The position numbers were made by a program, and so were the translations under genes. From Lysinibacillus sp. KCTC 33748 (GTDB taxonomy: Bacteria > Bacillota > Bacilli > Bacillales_A > Planococcaceae), in the NCBI RefSeq assembly GCF_002237755.1, contig NZ_MWSJ01000001.1, positions 62,001 through 126,000 of the forward strand: a stretch of 64,000 nt of DNA. The letters are read 5' to 3'. The notes beneath the pieces were generated by a model. It did not search any database. It was not told the origin of the DNA and worked only from the letters and a program-made list of their open reading frames with translations. Shown here in pieces: positions 1 to 9,063 of the stretch; position 1 is the first letter of the stretch, and each line of letters begins with the position of its first letter.

Positions 1-294
1 GGAAGCGGTTCAGATCGAGCTGCACTCATTCGTGACTTTTATGAGGAAAGTCTAAAAGGAGAGGAAACGAAATTTACGTATCCTAATATTGTCCCTGATG
101 TGATGGCGTCATTATCTGAACTAATGGATGTATCATTAACGGTGGAAGCTGTTGTTATTCGTTTACAGCAACTTCTTAACAATATGGCAGAAGAAATTCG
201 AGTTGAATCTTTTCATGATGAAGAAATAACGCTATATGCGTTTTATTTACAACGTATTTTTGAACGAAATACGAAAATGCTTAAACCGAATTGA
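1..294 (+). CDS. C-terminal part of an unrecognised protein (cut by window start)
   Basis: The frame is open from base 1 to a TGA at 292-294 and gives about 97 residues. A GTG-ATG at 100-105 has no convincing ribosome binding site, so the true start probably lies before the window. The visible part is hydrophilic and probably helical, with many Glu and Leu residues, no membrane segment and no motif I recognise. It converges on rsfA. No function is assigned. That it is a real gene end rests only on the open frame and the good spacing to the next gene. Confidence 0.5.
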   Translation, partial: GSGSDRAALIRDFYEESLKGEETKFTYPNIVPDVMASLSELMDVSLTVEAVVIRLQQLLNNMAEEIRVESFHDEEITLYAFYLQRIFERNTKMLKPN

Positions 295-338
295 TGAAGT
301 GAAAAACTCCAGAAGATGTCAGTGAGATATTATGCAAA

Positions 339-371
339 GAAAAAAGCGATGCTGCTAATTAAGCGCATCGC
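339..371 (-). terminator. rsfA intrinsic terminator overlapping the end of the coding region
   Basis: On the minus strand a perfect 7-bp stem, GCGATGC (365-371) with GCATCGC (346-352), is followed by a run of Ts. The upstream arm lies inside the last codons of rsfA. Confidence 0.75.
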
Positions 372-1002
372 CATTTTCTTGAGGATAAGGGCTACTTACA
401 ACAAGGTTTCCGTTTTTCTCCATCTTGAAGACAGGTGCAATTCGTTCATCCTCTTCATCTAGTGTAACTAGTCGTCTAGCACGGTTCATAATTTGAACAA
501 ATTGCTCATAATCTTTTCGAATAGCTCTATTTTCTTCTTCTAGCTGTGTAATGGTTTTCTCTAGTTTTTTATTTTTCTCAGATGTTACGTGTACTAGTTG
601 TCTCCATTTTGTAGACTCATTACCTATTTCACCAGAGTGCTGTAAACGTAATAAATAGGCTATGACAATATCAAGATTTAATGCAGATAGAGGAATTGAT
701 TTACCTTCTGCAGCACTACTATTAACTGTAAACATACTAGAAGCACGGCGTCTTGCCGGAGCTCCCAACACTCGCATTCTTTCTTTTCTTTCTTTTTTTG
801 CTTCTGATAATTGTTCCTCGTATTCTTTACGAACAACAGCATTCCAACGAAAACCACATGCAGCAGCAGTACGGTTCAAAGCATCTCCAGCTTCTTCAAA
901 GGCATTTAACTGTGTACTACCTTCCGTCACATGGCGAATGACCGCCTCTGCTAACAATTCATCGTTTTCTTCTAACCAAGCATCTTGTCTAACTTTACTC
1001 AT
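355..1002 (-). CDS. rsfA: RsfA-type prespore-specific transcriptional regulator
   Basis: The 215-residue protein starts with a Myb/SANT-like DNA-binding segment (about residues 5-60: RQDAWLEENDELL, then TQLNAFEEAGDAL and TAAACGFRWNAVVRKEY), which is the signature of the B. subtilis RsfA family. A basic linker and a coiled-coil segment (about 135-175, many Glu/Lys/Leu) follow. In B. subtilis RsfA is made in the forespore and tunes sigma-F-dependent genes; the same role is inferred here. The ATG at 1000-1002 has a GGTGGGAGG-type binding site. It stands alone, with its own terminator, next to ywfO as in B. subtilis (ywfN-ywfO). Confidence 0.9.
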   Translation of the reverse strand: MSKVRQDAWLEENDELLAEAVIRHVTEGSTQLNAFEEAGDALNRTAAACGFRWNAVVRKEYEEQLSEAKKERKERMRVLGAPARRRASSMFTVNSSAAEGKSIPLSALNLDIVIAYLLRLQHSGEIGNESTKWRQLVHVTSEKNKKLEKTITQLEEENRAIRKDYEQFVQIMNRARRLVTLDEEDERIAPVFKMEKNGNLVVSSPYPQENGDALN

Positions 1003-1210
1003 ATTAAAATCCTCCCACCTTTATTTGGAACTTTTTATTTACAACTAGCATGACCAATCTTTTAACCTTTTATTCATCCATGTGGAAGGAATTATGCTTG
1101 AATACAAGGGGAATAATGCGATACAATACCCGATGTAGGTTTGTACGTATGCTACATACTTAAATATGTGAAAGTCATACATTCAATAGAAACAGATTTT
1201 TGATTTGAAT

Positions 1211-1405
1211 CAATTATGCCTCGGCATAATTGCGTCCGGAATCAGCTTTGTGCTAGCACAAAGAACTCCATTTTGATTCCGTGACATCCGCCGGAGGCTT
1301 TAACTTCTTTCAGCGGGATGTTTGGACACCCGTTGAAAAGTGATTTAAAACCGCATTCATCTCGCCACCTGTAGAGGTGGGAGACTTTCTGCTGAAAGAA
1401 GTTAA
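1211..1405. repeat. Dispersed stem-loop repeat, copy A
   Basis: The element starts with a palindromic hairpin (AATTATGCC / GGCATAATT, 1212-1231) and TGCGTCCGGA. The core is closed by a perfect 15-bp inverted repeat, TTAACTTCTTTCAGC (1300-1314) and GCTGAAAGAAGTTAA (1391-1405). Inside are two smaller hairpins (GGATGTTTGGACACC, and CCACCTGTAGAGGTGG with flanking TCTC/GAGA). The same layout recurs in the opposite orientation at 32670-32810, with different but still paired arms. It fills most of the gap between rsfA and the DUF1450 gene, and its last bases abut that gene's leader. Confidence 0.8.
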
Positions 1406-1437
1406 AAAAATAATATATAGAAAGGGTTGTTGACAAA

Positions 1438-1662
1438 ATGGCAAACGAATTTAAAGTTTGCGATGAATGTCAGGCCGTTAACTTAAAAACGTTAATTCCA
1501 AAATTAAAGGAAATCGATCCTGATGCAACCATCGAAATTGGCTGTCATTCTTACTGTGGCCCAGGACGTAAAAAAACATTTACCTTTGTAAATAGCCGTC
1601 CTGTTGCTGCATTAACGGAAGAAGAACTAATGGAAAAGGTTTTAGCAAAGTTAAAAAAATAG
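1438..1662 (+). CDS. DUF1450 family small protein
   Basis: The 74-residue soluble protein has cysteines at residues 8 and 11 (CDEC) and a C-H-S-Y-C-G-P-G segment near residues 36-42, the pattern of the DUF1450 family of small Bacillus proteins. The paired cysteines suggest a thioredoxin-like or metal-binding fold, but no reaction is known to me. The ATG at 1438 follows AAAGGGTTGTTGACAAA, a modest binding site. A terminator follows at once, so it is probably transcribed alone. Confidence 0.75.
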   Translation: MANEFKVCDECQAVNLKTLIPKLKEIDPDATIEIGCHSYCGPGRKKTFTFVNSRPVAALTEEELMEKVLAKLKK

Positions 1663-1668
1663 GTAAAA

Positions 1669-1710
1669 CAAAAAGCTATCTTCGCTAGTCTAGTTGGAGA
1701 TAGTTTTTGT
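1669..1710 (+). terminator. Intrinsic terminator of the DUF1450 gene
   Basis: CTATCT and AGATAG arms (about 1675-1682 and 1698-1703) pair around a short loop and are followed by TTTTTG. Confidence 0.6.
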
Positions 1711-1739
1711 TTGGATTTTTATTGTTGATGGATAGAATC

Positions 1740-1871
1740 GATGAAGTGACGGAAGGAAGAGTTAGAGCGACGGAAAGAATCGCCGAAGTGACGGAAAGAA
1801 GAGTCAGAGAGACGGAAAGAACCGGCAAAGCGACGGAAAACCTTGATGAAACGACGGAAGGTTCACGTTCA
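1740..1871. repeat. Degenerate 21-bp tandem array (GACGGAAAG family)
   Basis: About six imperfect 21-bp units read on the minus strand as TTTCCGTC, then a variable pyrimidine-rich part ending TTC. They are diverged copies of the unit in the long array at 24345-24860. The period is a multiple of three, so it creates an open frame here (1707-1913), which I do not treat as a gene. Confidence 0.8.
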
Positions 1872-2032
1872 CCGTCGCCTCATCACGTGGAAATTAGGTC
1901 AATAGAAACCTAAAATAAGACGAGAATACAGTGAGTTAGGTTGATAGTCTCTATAATTAAAAGGCAATATGTATGCTAGTCCTGTATTTATCGCATATAA
2001 TAGAACAAATAGGAAACGGGGGTGCTGTACAA

Positions 2033-3346
2033 TTGACACATTATGCAAAAGCTAAATTACAAGAGGAAAAAGTATTCAAGGATCCAGTGCATCGTTATGT
2101 GCATGTACGGGATCAAGTGATTTGGGATCTAGTTGGTACGAAAGAGTTTCAGCGACTACGTCGAATTCGCCAGCTCGGTACAACATTTTTAGTATTCCAC
2201 GGAGCAGAGCATAGTCGCTTTAGTCACTCACTTGGCGTTTACGAAATTGTACGCCGCATAGTAGATGATATATTTGCAGGTCGTCCGGAATGGGATGAGG
2301 ATGAACGCCTGCTTGTGCTTTGTGCAGCCCTTTTACACGATTTAGGGCATGGGCCATTTTCACATGCCTTTGAAAATGTTTTTGAGCTTGATCATGAATT
2401 TTATACAAGACAAATTTTGCTCGGTGATACAGAAGTGAATGCCGTATTAAAAAAAGTATCGGCTGACTTCCCGGAGAAAGTATCTCAGGTCATTGAAAAA
2501 ACATATCCGAATAAGCAGGTCGTCAGTTTAATATCGAGTCAAATCGACGCTGATCGTATGGATTACCTACAGCGTGACGCTTATTTCACAGGCGTAAGCT
2601 ACGGTCATTTTGATATGGAGCGTATATTAAGAGTAATGCGTCCAAGGAAAAATCAGGTCGTTATCAAGGCAACGGGTATGCATGCGGTAGAGGATTATAT
2701 AATGAGCCGCTATCAAATGTACTTGCAAATTTATTTCCACCCAGTATCTCGCAGTGCGGAGGTTGTATTAAATAATATTTTAAAACGAGCTAAGCAACTA
2801 AGCTTAGCTGGCTATAAATTTAAGCACGAACCTACACACTTTTTAGCATTTTTCCGCAACTCCATTACGCTAGATGACTATCTTGCATTAGATGAGAGTA
2901 TTCTTTTTACATATTTTCAACTTTGGATGCAAGAAGATGATGTTATATTAAGTGACTTAAGTCGCCGCTTTGTTAACCGAAAGCTATTTCAGTACATCGA
3001 TTTAGATCCAGGTGTAGAGCTAGATAAATATCAAAAACTACAAGAACTCTTCAAGCAAGCTGATTTAAATCCAGAATATTATCTTGTCCACGATACGACA
3101 GCAGATTTACCGTATGACTTTTATCGACCAGGAGAAGAGGAAGTCCGTGTTCCTATTTTCTTAGAAATGAAAAATGGAGAGCTACGAGAGCTATCACGTG
3201 AATCTATTATTGTTGATTCTATTTCTGGTCGCATGAAACGAGATCATAAAGTATATTTCCCACTAGATTTTCTAGAGGACAATAGTACCCATCCTGCTGT
3301 GAAGAAACAAATATTAGCCTTGCTGCAAGGTGAGGGGAAAAATTAA
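2033..3346 (+). CDS. ywfO: HD-domain phosphohydrolase, YwfO family
   Basis: The protein closely follows B. subtilis YwfO: KVFKDPVHRYVHVRDQ near the start, FQRLRRIRQLG, then the HD superfamily metal ligands in GAEHSRFSHSLGVYE and ALLHDLGHGPFSHAFE, and a later IDADRMDYLQRDA segment. Related HD proteins (E. faecalis EF1143) hydrolyse dNTPs; such a cytosolic activity is inferred here. An ATG at 1973 would add 20 residues absent from the family and has a poor binding site. I prefer the TTG at 2033, after AAACGGGGG, giving 437 residues. It is monocistronic, with a terminator after the stop. Confidence 0.85.
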   Translation: MTHYAKAKLQEEKVFKDPVHRYVHVRDQVIWDLVGTKEFQRLRRIRQLGTTFLVFHGAEHSRFSHSLGVYEIVRRIVDDIFAGRPEWDEDERLLVLCAALLHDLGHGPFSHAFENVFELDHEFYTRQILLGDTEVNAVLKKVSADFPEKVSQVIEKTYPNKQVVSLISSQIDADRMDYLQRDAYFTGVSYGHFDMERILRVMRPRKNQVVIKATGMHAVEDYIMSRYQMYLQIYFHPVSRSAEVVLNNILKRAKQLSLAGYKFKHEPTHFLAFFRNSITLDDYLALDESILFTYFQLWMQEDDVILSDLSRRFVNRKLFQYIDLDPGVELDKYQKLQELFKQADLNPEYYLVHDTTADLPYDFYRPGEEEVRVPIFLEMKNGELRELSRESIIVDSISGRMKRDHKVYFPLDFLEDNSTHPAVKKQILALLQGEGKN

Positions 3347-3420
3347 TAAAAAATTTTTATGTATAAAAATATGTATAAAAAAATAAATGGAATTAATAGT
3401 ATTCCAACGTGTCTATAGTG

Positions 3421-3467
3421 AAAAACAGTGAAAGTACTCTAATTGAGTTATTTTCACTGTTTTTTTG
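3421..3467 (+). terminator. ywfO intrinsic terminator
   Basis: AAAAACAGTGAAA (3421-3433) pairs with TTTTCACTGTT (3450-3460), followed by a run of Ts. Confidence 0.85.
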
Positions 3468-3747
3468 TCGTTGTATAAAGATGAAAAAAGTGGAAACTAT
3501 ATAGAAATTTTTAGAATTTTATAAATAAAAAGTCCAGGATTGTTTAGAATTTGTTTAGTATAATCGTTTATAATGAGTCGAAAACCCTAAAATCGGTTGT
3601 GCCTATTATTAAGGGTATCACAAAAGTACTATGGATATATTCTAATTGTACATCGCACATACATAAGTCATCGTAAGTGCCTATTCGTGAGTACTTATTC
3701 GAGTGTATTCATATAAACGACCATTGAATAGAAGGAAAGAGGGACCA

Positions 3748-3839
3748 ACCTATTGTTTGCGGCATGCTTTTCGAGACGAAAGGATGCAACGTCGTCAGCA
3801 AACACCAATAGGTAACTCTCTGAACTTAGAAAAGGAGAG
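3748..3839 (+). ncRNA. Structured 5' leader of the adhesin gene, candidate translational switch
   Basis: Nested pairings are visible: ACCTATTG (3748-3755) with CAATAGGT (3806-3813); directly stacked TTTGC (3756-3760) with GCAAA (3798-3802); and an inner hairpin from 3762 to 3787 of about 11 pairs with one bulged G and an AGA loop. Next, CTCTC (3816-3820) can pair with GAGAG (3835-3839), covering the ribosome binding site AAAGGAGAG of the gene at 3844. This resembles an aptamer followed by an SD-occluding hairpin. I could not match it to a known riboswitch class; the c-di-GMP-I core (GACGCAAAGCC) is absent. Ligand unknown. Confidence 0.5.
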
Positions 3840-3843
3840 AAAC

Positions 3844-6800
3844 ATGCGAAAATTTAAAAAACTAAACATAGCAATAATCTTAATGCTACTCGTATTCCAA
3901 ACAGTCCTTTCACCGATTTCAGTGTTTGCGATTGACGGAGCACAAACTTTAGCACATTCAGCTGAATCTGGAGATGTGGGTAGTAGTGATAACACGAGAG
4001 TAGGTGAATCGCCTGAAACCTCAACTGAACCTGAAAAAGGTGATGGTTCTATTACTGGTACCACGGGAGTAATTGAACTACCTGAAACCTCAACTGGATC
4101 TGAAAAAGGTGATGGTCCTATTACTGGTTCCGAGGGCGTAGTTGAACTACCTGAAACCTCAACTGGATCTGAAAAAGGTGATGATCCTGTTACTGGTTCT
4201 ACGGGTGTAGGTAAACTCCCTGAAACACAAACTGAACCTGAAAAAGGCGATGTTAGTGGTGAAGGAGAAAATCCAAAAGAAGATAAGGATGATGAAACTA
4301 CACCCCCATCATATGATCAAATTATGTCTGTTGATGTAATTAAAAATGTTGAGTTTACTGTGGATGGAAAAAAGGTAAGTCCAAATGAAAGTATTAATGT
4401 TTCTAACGGACAATCTGCAGAGTTTAAATTTCATTTAGAACTAGAAGCGGGACATAACTATGGTCCGGGTACAACATTAACGTACACTTTACCGGATATT
4501 TTTGAAAATATCACTTTCCCGAAAGGAACAGCTTACGGTGAGGTAGGTACAATTTCAAAAAGTGGAAATGACATTGTAATTACATTCAACGAAGCTTTAC
4601 GAGATGATGTAGGAACGGGTGTAGCCCTTGAGCCAGGTGCGTACTTTAGCGTACAAGCAAACTTTGCAAGCGGTAATACGGAATGGGAAGAAACAATTAG
4701 TTTACCCGGCACTGAAAACATTAAGTTGAATTTCCAACCTAAAACGAGCGGTAAACCGGTGTCCAAATCAGGTGTAGCAGATAATGGTGGGAAAAATAGT
4801 AAGTTTATTGACTGGACAGTAGATGTTAATACAGATTTACGAGTTAATGAAGCATCAGGCACTTCAGATTTTGTTGATACACTAGAAGGGGCGCATACAT
4901 TTAAGCAAGATTCTGTAAAAATTACAAAGTTAAATGTATCACCAAATGGCGCGATAACAGTCTCTAATGACCCTGTCATTGTGACTCCAATCTTCGATAA
5001 CAATAAAATGACAATTGCATTGCCGAATGAAAAGCATACTGCTTACCGCATTACGTATCAAACAGAAGTTGGTGACGCAGGTAACGTTAATAATGCTATC
5101 TTTGAAAATGAGGCAACTTATAATGGGAAATCTACTACTGTATCAGTAAACGTGAGCTTTGGTGATCCATTAGCAAAAACGCATACAGGTCCTACTGCTA
5201 GTGATTTAAGAACATATTGGACAATTAAGTATAACTTCAATAACCGCAATATTTCACAGGAAAACGCAGTACTAACGGACATCTGGACTGATACTCAAGA
5301 ATTAGTAGGAGAGGTACAAGTGTTTGAGGCAGATGGTAATACTCCTGCCGCTATTTCTTATAAAGTGGATAAAGATGGAAATAGTTTTAAATTAAAATTT
5401 AATGCTCCTGTAACAAAACCGTATGTTATCAAATATGTAACAAAGCCAAAAGATGGTGTGTATCCAACTGAGAGTTTTACGGTAAAAAATGAAGTATCAC
5501 GCCCAGATATGTCAAAACCGGTAGAAGATTATTCTAATTATAATAAAATAAATCTATTACTAAATAAATCTGCAAATGGTATTGACTATCAAAATAAAAC
5601 AATGTCATGGAAGATTGTGGCGAACCAAGCTGGTTATAATTTAGCTGCTGGAACTGTGTTTACTGATGATTTTACAGATCGAAACCTTACTTTAAAAGTT
5701 GATACTTTGGAAGTGAAAATAGGTAATAAGCCTTTAGTTAGTGGTAAAGATTATACGCTAACAAATAAAGATAAAGCTGGTTTTGAAATTACTTTAAACG
5801 ATGAAATAAAAGAGCCTATCGTAATTACGTATGATACTGAATACGATATTCGACATGCTGGATCAAATACAATTGAATATCATAATAAAGTAACAATGAC
5901 AAATGATAATTTGCCGAAATCTCCTTCTGCTTCAGCAGAACAAGAGATTCGGACTGAACAAAAAACAAATGGTAAAAAAGAAGGTCATTATAATTACGAA
6001 ACAAAAACCTTCTACTGGGATGTTGAATTTAACTTTAACTACAATTCTTTAAAAAATGCTGTATTTGAGGATAAATTACCAGATACACAAAAAGTTCAAA
6101 ATATTGTAGTGCAAAAAGGTGAACTAAATGCAAGTGGTGTTTTCACAGGAACAGAAACAATAGAGATTCCAAACACTTCAGGTAAACCGAACGAAATTAA
6201 GCTTGAACTAGGGGATATTAATAGTCCTTATAAAGTGACATATGAATCAGTAGATGAAGATGGCATATTCCCACATGGGAACCCAGTACGTATTACGAAT
6301 ACAGCTACATTAACAAGCGATGAAGGTGAGAATGCTTCGTGGTCAAAAACAGTTGATGTAAATCATACAGATAAAATTTTAAACAAAATGGGTCATCAAG
6401 CTGATCGTGGTTCTGCAGTAGCTAAGTGGAATTTTGAGTTTAACTACGCACAATCAAAATTAGACAATGTAGTCATTACCGACACAGTGGGTAAAGATGA
6501 AGATGGTAACCCAGAACAAATGATTTTAGAAGATACATTTAGAATTTATAAAGTTGCATTGTCTGGAACAACTCCAAGTAATCCAGCTGAAAAAAAGACA
6601 CTTTTAGATCCAAGTGAGTATACATTAAATGTAGATATGAAAAACGGTACGTTCACTCTTAATTTAGGTGATGTAACTGCAGCATACTATATAGAATACG
6701 AAACAGTATTTACAGGAGAATCAGGCTCTGATGCTGAAAATGAAGTAGAAGTAAGCTATCAAGGTGGCAGTCAAACAAGTGGAAAAGATAGCTGGTCAAT

Positions 6801-9012
6801 TGCTGATTTTAATTACGGTAACCAAGCATCAACAGTTAAAGTACCATTTGTCATTTTAAAAACGAATGCTGCAACAGGCGAAGTAATGCAAGATGTTGAG
6901 TTTACTTTATACAGCCAATACACAGGAAATAAACCATTAGTTAGCGCAAAAACAGATGAAAACGGTGTATTAGACTTCGGATTAAAATTAGCTGAGGGTA
7001 AATATACATTAAAAGAAACAAAAGTTGATGGTTTTGAAAATCCGGATGTAATCTTTACATTAAATCGAGATGAAAAAGCAACATCAGGTCCTTTTGAGGG
7101 TAAACAAATTGTTGAAATCGCCAACATACCAGAAAGTCCATTGAAATGTTCACTGTTTGAATTAACAGTATACGATATTGACGGTAAATTAGTGGATGGA
7201 ACAGTAACATTAGTAAGTAAAGCGACGGGATTATCAGAAAATCATACTGTTAAAAACGGTAAAGTTACTTTTACTCCAGACCAAGTTAAAGCAGGTCAGT
7301 ACGATGTTATTTATAATGGTGAGACGTTAAAAACGATTACTGTAGAGTACAGTGAAAACTGTAACGCGAGTATTCAACCAGCACCTAAGTGCGAAAACTT
7401 CACAATCGTAGTTAAAGATACAGACGGCAACATCCGTACAAATATTAAAGAGTTAACATTAAAATCAGGTACTACAGAAGTAAAGGCATCAACTGATGCA
7501 TCAGGTAAGTTTATTTTTGAATCAAACAAAACTAATGCTGATAATGGCGTGAAGCCAGGTGAATATACCGTATACGAAGGTAACCAATTCTTGGGGACAG
7601 TAACTTTAACGTATACAAAAGACTGTGGGCATGAATTTATTGTTGAACAGGCACCAAAATGCGAAGAGTTTAAATTAACTGTAAAAGATGTTGATGGTAA
7701 TAATATTACTGACGGTACTTCAACAATCGTTGTTAAAGATGCTGACGGTAACGAAATTATTAGCACAAAAACTACGACAGGTGTTATTGAATTAACTGAT
7801 TTAGAACCAGGTATTTATACAGTTGAAGTAAATGGTGAAAAAATTGGTACTTTCGAAACGAATATCGAATGTGAAAAAACAGTTCAACCAGCACCAAAAT
7901 GTGAGCTATTCACATTAACAGTGAAGGATGAAAATGGCAATCCGCGTCCTAATGTTAGCAATATCACAATCAAAGATAAAGCAACAGGAGCAATTATTGC
8001 TACTAATCAAACGACAAATGAATTAGGTCAAATTACGATTCAATCTAAAGACATTCCTTCAGGTGAATATAGTGTATATCAAGGCGATCTATTCATTGGT
8101 CAAATAACAGTTAAATATTCAGTTAAATGTGAAGCAGAAGTATCAGCAGCACCTGCTTGTCCTTCATTTACATTAACAGTACTAACTGAACTTGGAACGC
8201 CTAATGTGAATGCAAAGATAACAATAAAAGATGCTAAAGGTAATATCGTTAAAGATGCAGACGGTAATGAAGTTCTCACAACTAGTATTGCAGGAACGGT
8301 TCTATTGCCAAATGAAGCTATTAAACAAGGTACGTACAATGTATATGATGGTACTAGTTTAATTGGCTCATTTACTGTAAAAGATACATGCGCTGCAACA
8401 GTAAAACCTAAATCAACAAGTGGCGGAGGCGGTGGTGGCTGGACGCCTAACCCAGATCCAGGGAAACCAGTTGATCCAGATCCAGAAAAACCAGTTGACC
8501 CAAAACCGGATCCGGAAAAACCAGTTGATCCAGAGAAACCGACTCCAGAACCAGAAAAGCCGGTTGATCCAGAAAAACCAACAAAACCAAAACCAGATCC
8601 AGAGAAGCCAGTTAATCCAACAAATCCAGGTGGTTCAGGTAACGAAACAGATCCAAAAGATCCAACAAACCCAACAAAACCTGAAAAACCAACTGTAGAA
8701 GAAGTTATTGATCAAGGAAAAGAATTAAAGCCATACAATCCTTCTACAGCGGATAAAGATACATTAGATGAATATAATGGTTTCCTCGATAAATACAACA
8801 AGTTATCTAAAGAGGAACAGGCAGAAGTAGATAAATATCTGGATATTGATAAAATCAAAGCAGATGCAAAAGAAATGGAAGCGCAGTTAAACGCGCAAGG
8901 CAAGCTGCCACAAACAAATGGAGCAAACCAAACAGCTCTTACACTAATTGGTGTAGCGCTTGTTCTAGGTGCATTATTCTTATTGCGCCGTCGCAATACA
9001 GAAGTGAAATAA
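3844..9012 (+). CDS. Giant LPxTG-type cell-wall-anchored adhesin (Cna-like)
   Basis: From the ATG at 3844 (AAAGGAGAG just upstream) the protein has 1722 residues. Residues 1-29 are a signal peptide (basic start, hydrophobic core, ending VFA). Residues 55-140 hold about four copies of an acidic 23-residue repeat (ELPETSTGSEKGD type). Residues 160-990 look like successive immunoglobulin-like adhesin modules of the collagen-adhesin type. Residue 1000 onward is a SpaA/Cna-B-like domain. Residues 1100-1520 hold five repeats of about 80 residues, each with a cysteine near both ends. A glycine run, a Pro/Asp/Glu/Lys wall-spanning segment (about 1530-1610), a helical segment, LPQTN (1688-1692), a hydrophobic helix and RRR complete it. 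It is surface-exposed and probably binds host or matrix material. A longer frame back to 3703 is rejected because it translates the structured leader. Confidence 0.85.
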   Translation: MRKFKKLNIAIILMLLVFQTVLSPISVFAIDGAQTLAHSAESGDVGSSDNTRVGESPETSTEPEKGDGSITGTTGVIELPETSTGSEKGDGPITGSEGVVELPETSTGSEKGDDPVTGSTGVGKLPETQTEPEKGDVSGEGENPKEDKDDETTPPSYDQIMSVDVIKNVEFTVDGKKVSPNESINVSNGQSAEFKFHLELEAGHNYGPGTTLTYTLPDIFENITFPKGTAYGEVGTISKSGNDIVITFNEALRDDVGTGVALEPGAYFSVQANFASGNTEWEETISLPGTENIKLNFQPKTSGKPVSKSGVADNGGKNSKFIDWTVDVNTDLRVNEASGTSDFVDTLEGAHTFKQDSVKITKLNVSPNGAITVSNDPVIVTPIFDNNKMTIALPNEKHTAYRITYQTEVGDAGNVNNAIFENEATYNGKSTTVSVNVSFGDPLAKTHTGPTASDLRTYWTIKYNFNNRNISQENAVLTDIWTDTQELVGEVQVFEADGNTPAAISYKVDKDGNSFKLKFNAPVTKPYVIKYVTKPKDGVYPTESFTVKNEVSRPDMSKPVEDYSNYNKINLLLNKSANGIDYQNKTMSWKIVANQAGYNLAAGTVFTDDFTDRNLTLKVDTLEVKIGNKPLVSGKDYTLTNKDKAGFEITLNDEIKEPIVITYDTEYDIRHAGSNTIEYHNKVTMTNDNLPKSPSASAEQEIRTEQKTNGKKEGHYNYETKTFYWDVEFNFNYNSLKNAVFEDKLPDTQKVQNIVVQKGELNASGVFTGTETIEIPNTSGKPNEIKLELGDINSPYKVTYESVDEDGIFPHGNPVRITNTATLTSDEGENASWSKTVDVNHTDKILNKMGHQADRGSAVAKWNFEFNYAQSKLDNVVITDTVGKDEDGNPEQMILEDTFRIYKVALSGTTPSNPAEKKTLLDPSEYTLNVDMKNGTFTLNLGDVTAAYYIEYETVFTGESGSDAENEVEVSYQGGSQTSGKDSWSIADFNYGNQASTVKVPFVILKTNAATGEVMQDVEFTLYSQYTGNKPLVSAKTDENGVLDFGLKLAEGKYTLKETKVDGFENPDVIFTLNRDEKATSGPFEGKQIVEIANIPESPLKCSLFELTVYDIDGKLVDGTVTLVSKATGLSENHTVKNGKVTFTPDQVKAGQYDVIYNGETLKTITVEYSENCNASIQPAPKCENFTIVVKDTDGNIRTNIKELTLKSGTTEVKASTDASGKFIFESNKTNADNGVKPGEYTVYEGNQFLGTVTLTYTKDCGHEFIVEQAPKCEEFKLTVKDVDGNNITDGTSTIVVKDADGNEIISTKTTTGVIELTDLEPGIYTVEVNGEKIGTFETNIECEKTVQPAPKCELFTLTVKDENGNPRPNVSNITIKDKATGAIIATNQTTNELGQITIQSKDIPSGEYSVYQGDLFIGQITVKYSVKCEAEVSAAPACPSFTLTVLTELGTPNVNAKITIKDAKGNIVKDADGNEVLTTSIAGTVLLPNEAIKQGTYNVYDGTSLIGSFTVKDTCAATVKPKSTSGGGGGGWTPNPDPGKPVDPDPEKPVDPKPDPEKPVDPEKPTPEPEKPVDPEKPTKPKPDPEKPVNPTNPGGSGNETDPKDPTNPTKPEKPTVEEVIDQGKELKPYNPSTADKDTLDEYNGFLDKYNKLSKEEQAEVDKYLDIDKIKADAKEMEAQLNAQGKLPQTNGANQTALTLIGVALVLGALFLLRRRNTEVK

Positions 9013-9020
9013 TTTTCAAT

Positions 9021-9060
9021 AAGAAAACCCCAGGATCGTAAAAATCTTGGGGTTTTTCTT
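9021..9060. terminator. Bidirectional terminator between adhesin and sortase
   Basis: GAAAACCCCAGGAT (from 9022) pairs with ATCTTGGGGTTTTTC, with T runs on both strands. It serves the two convergent genes. Confidence 0.85.
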
Positions 9061-9063
9061 ATG

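Noticed and set aside
1707-1913. 68-codon open frame over the degenerate 21-bp array
   Set aside because: Produced by the same repeat family; no binding site.
3748-3839. c-di-GMP-I riboswitch before the adhesin gene
   Set aside because: Expected by analogy with B. cereus adhesins, but the GACGCAAAGCC core and the GNRA tetraloop arrangement are not found; kept as a leader of unknown class.
8420-8698. 92-codon frame rich in Gln and Asn
   Set aside because: Out-of-frame shadow of the Pro/Lys-rich wall-spanning region of the adhesin.
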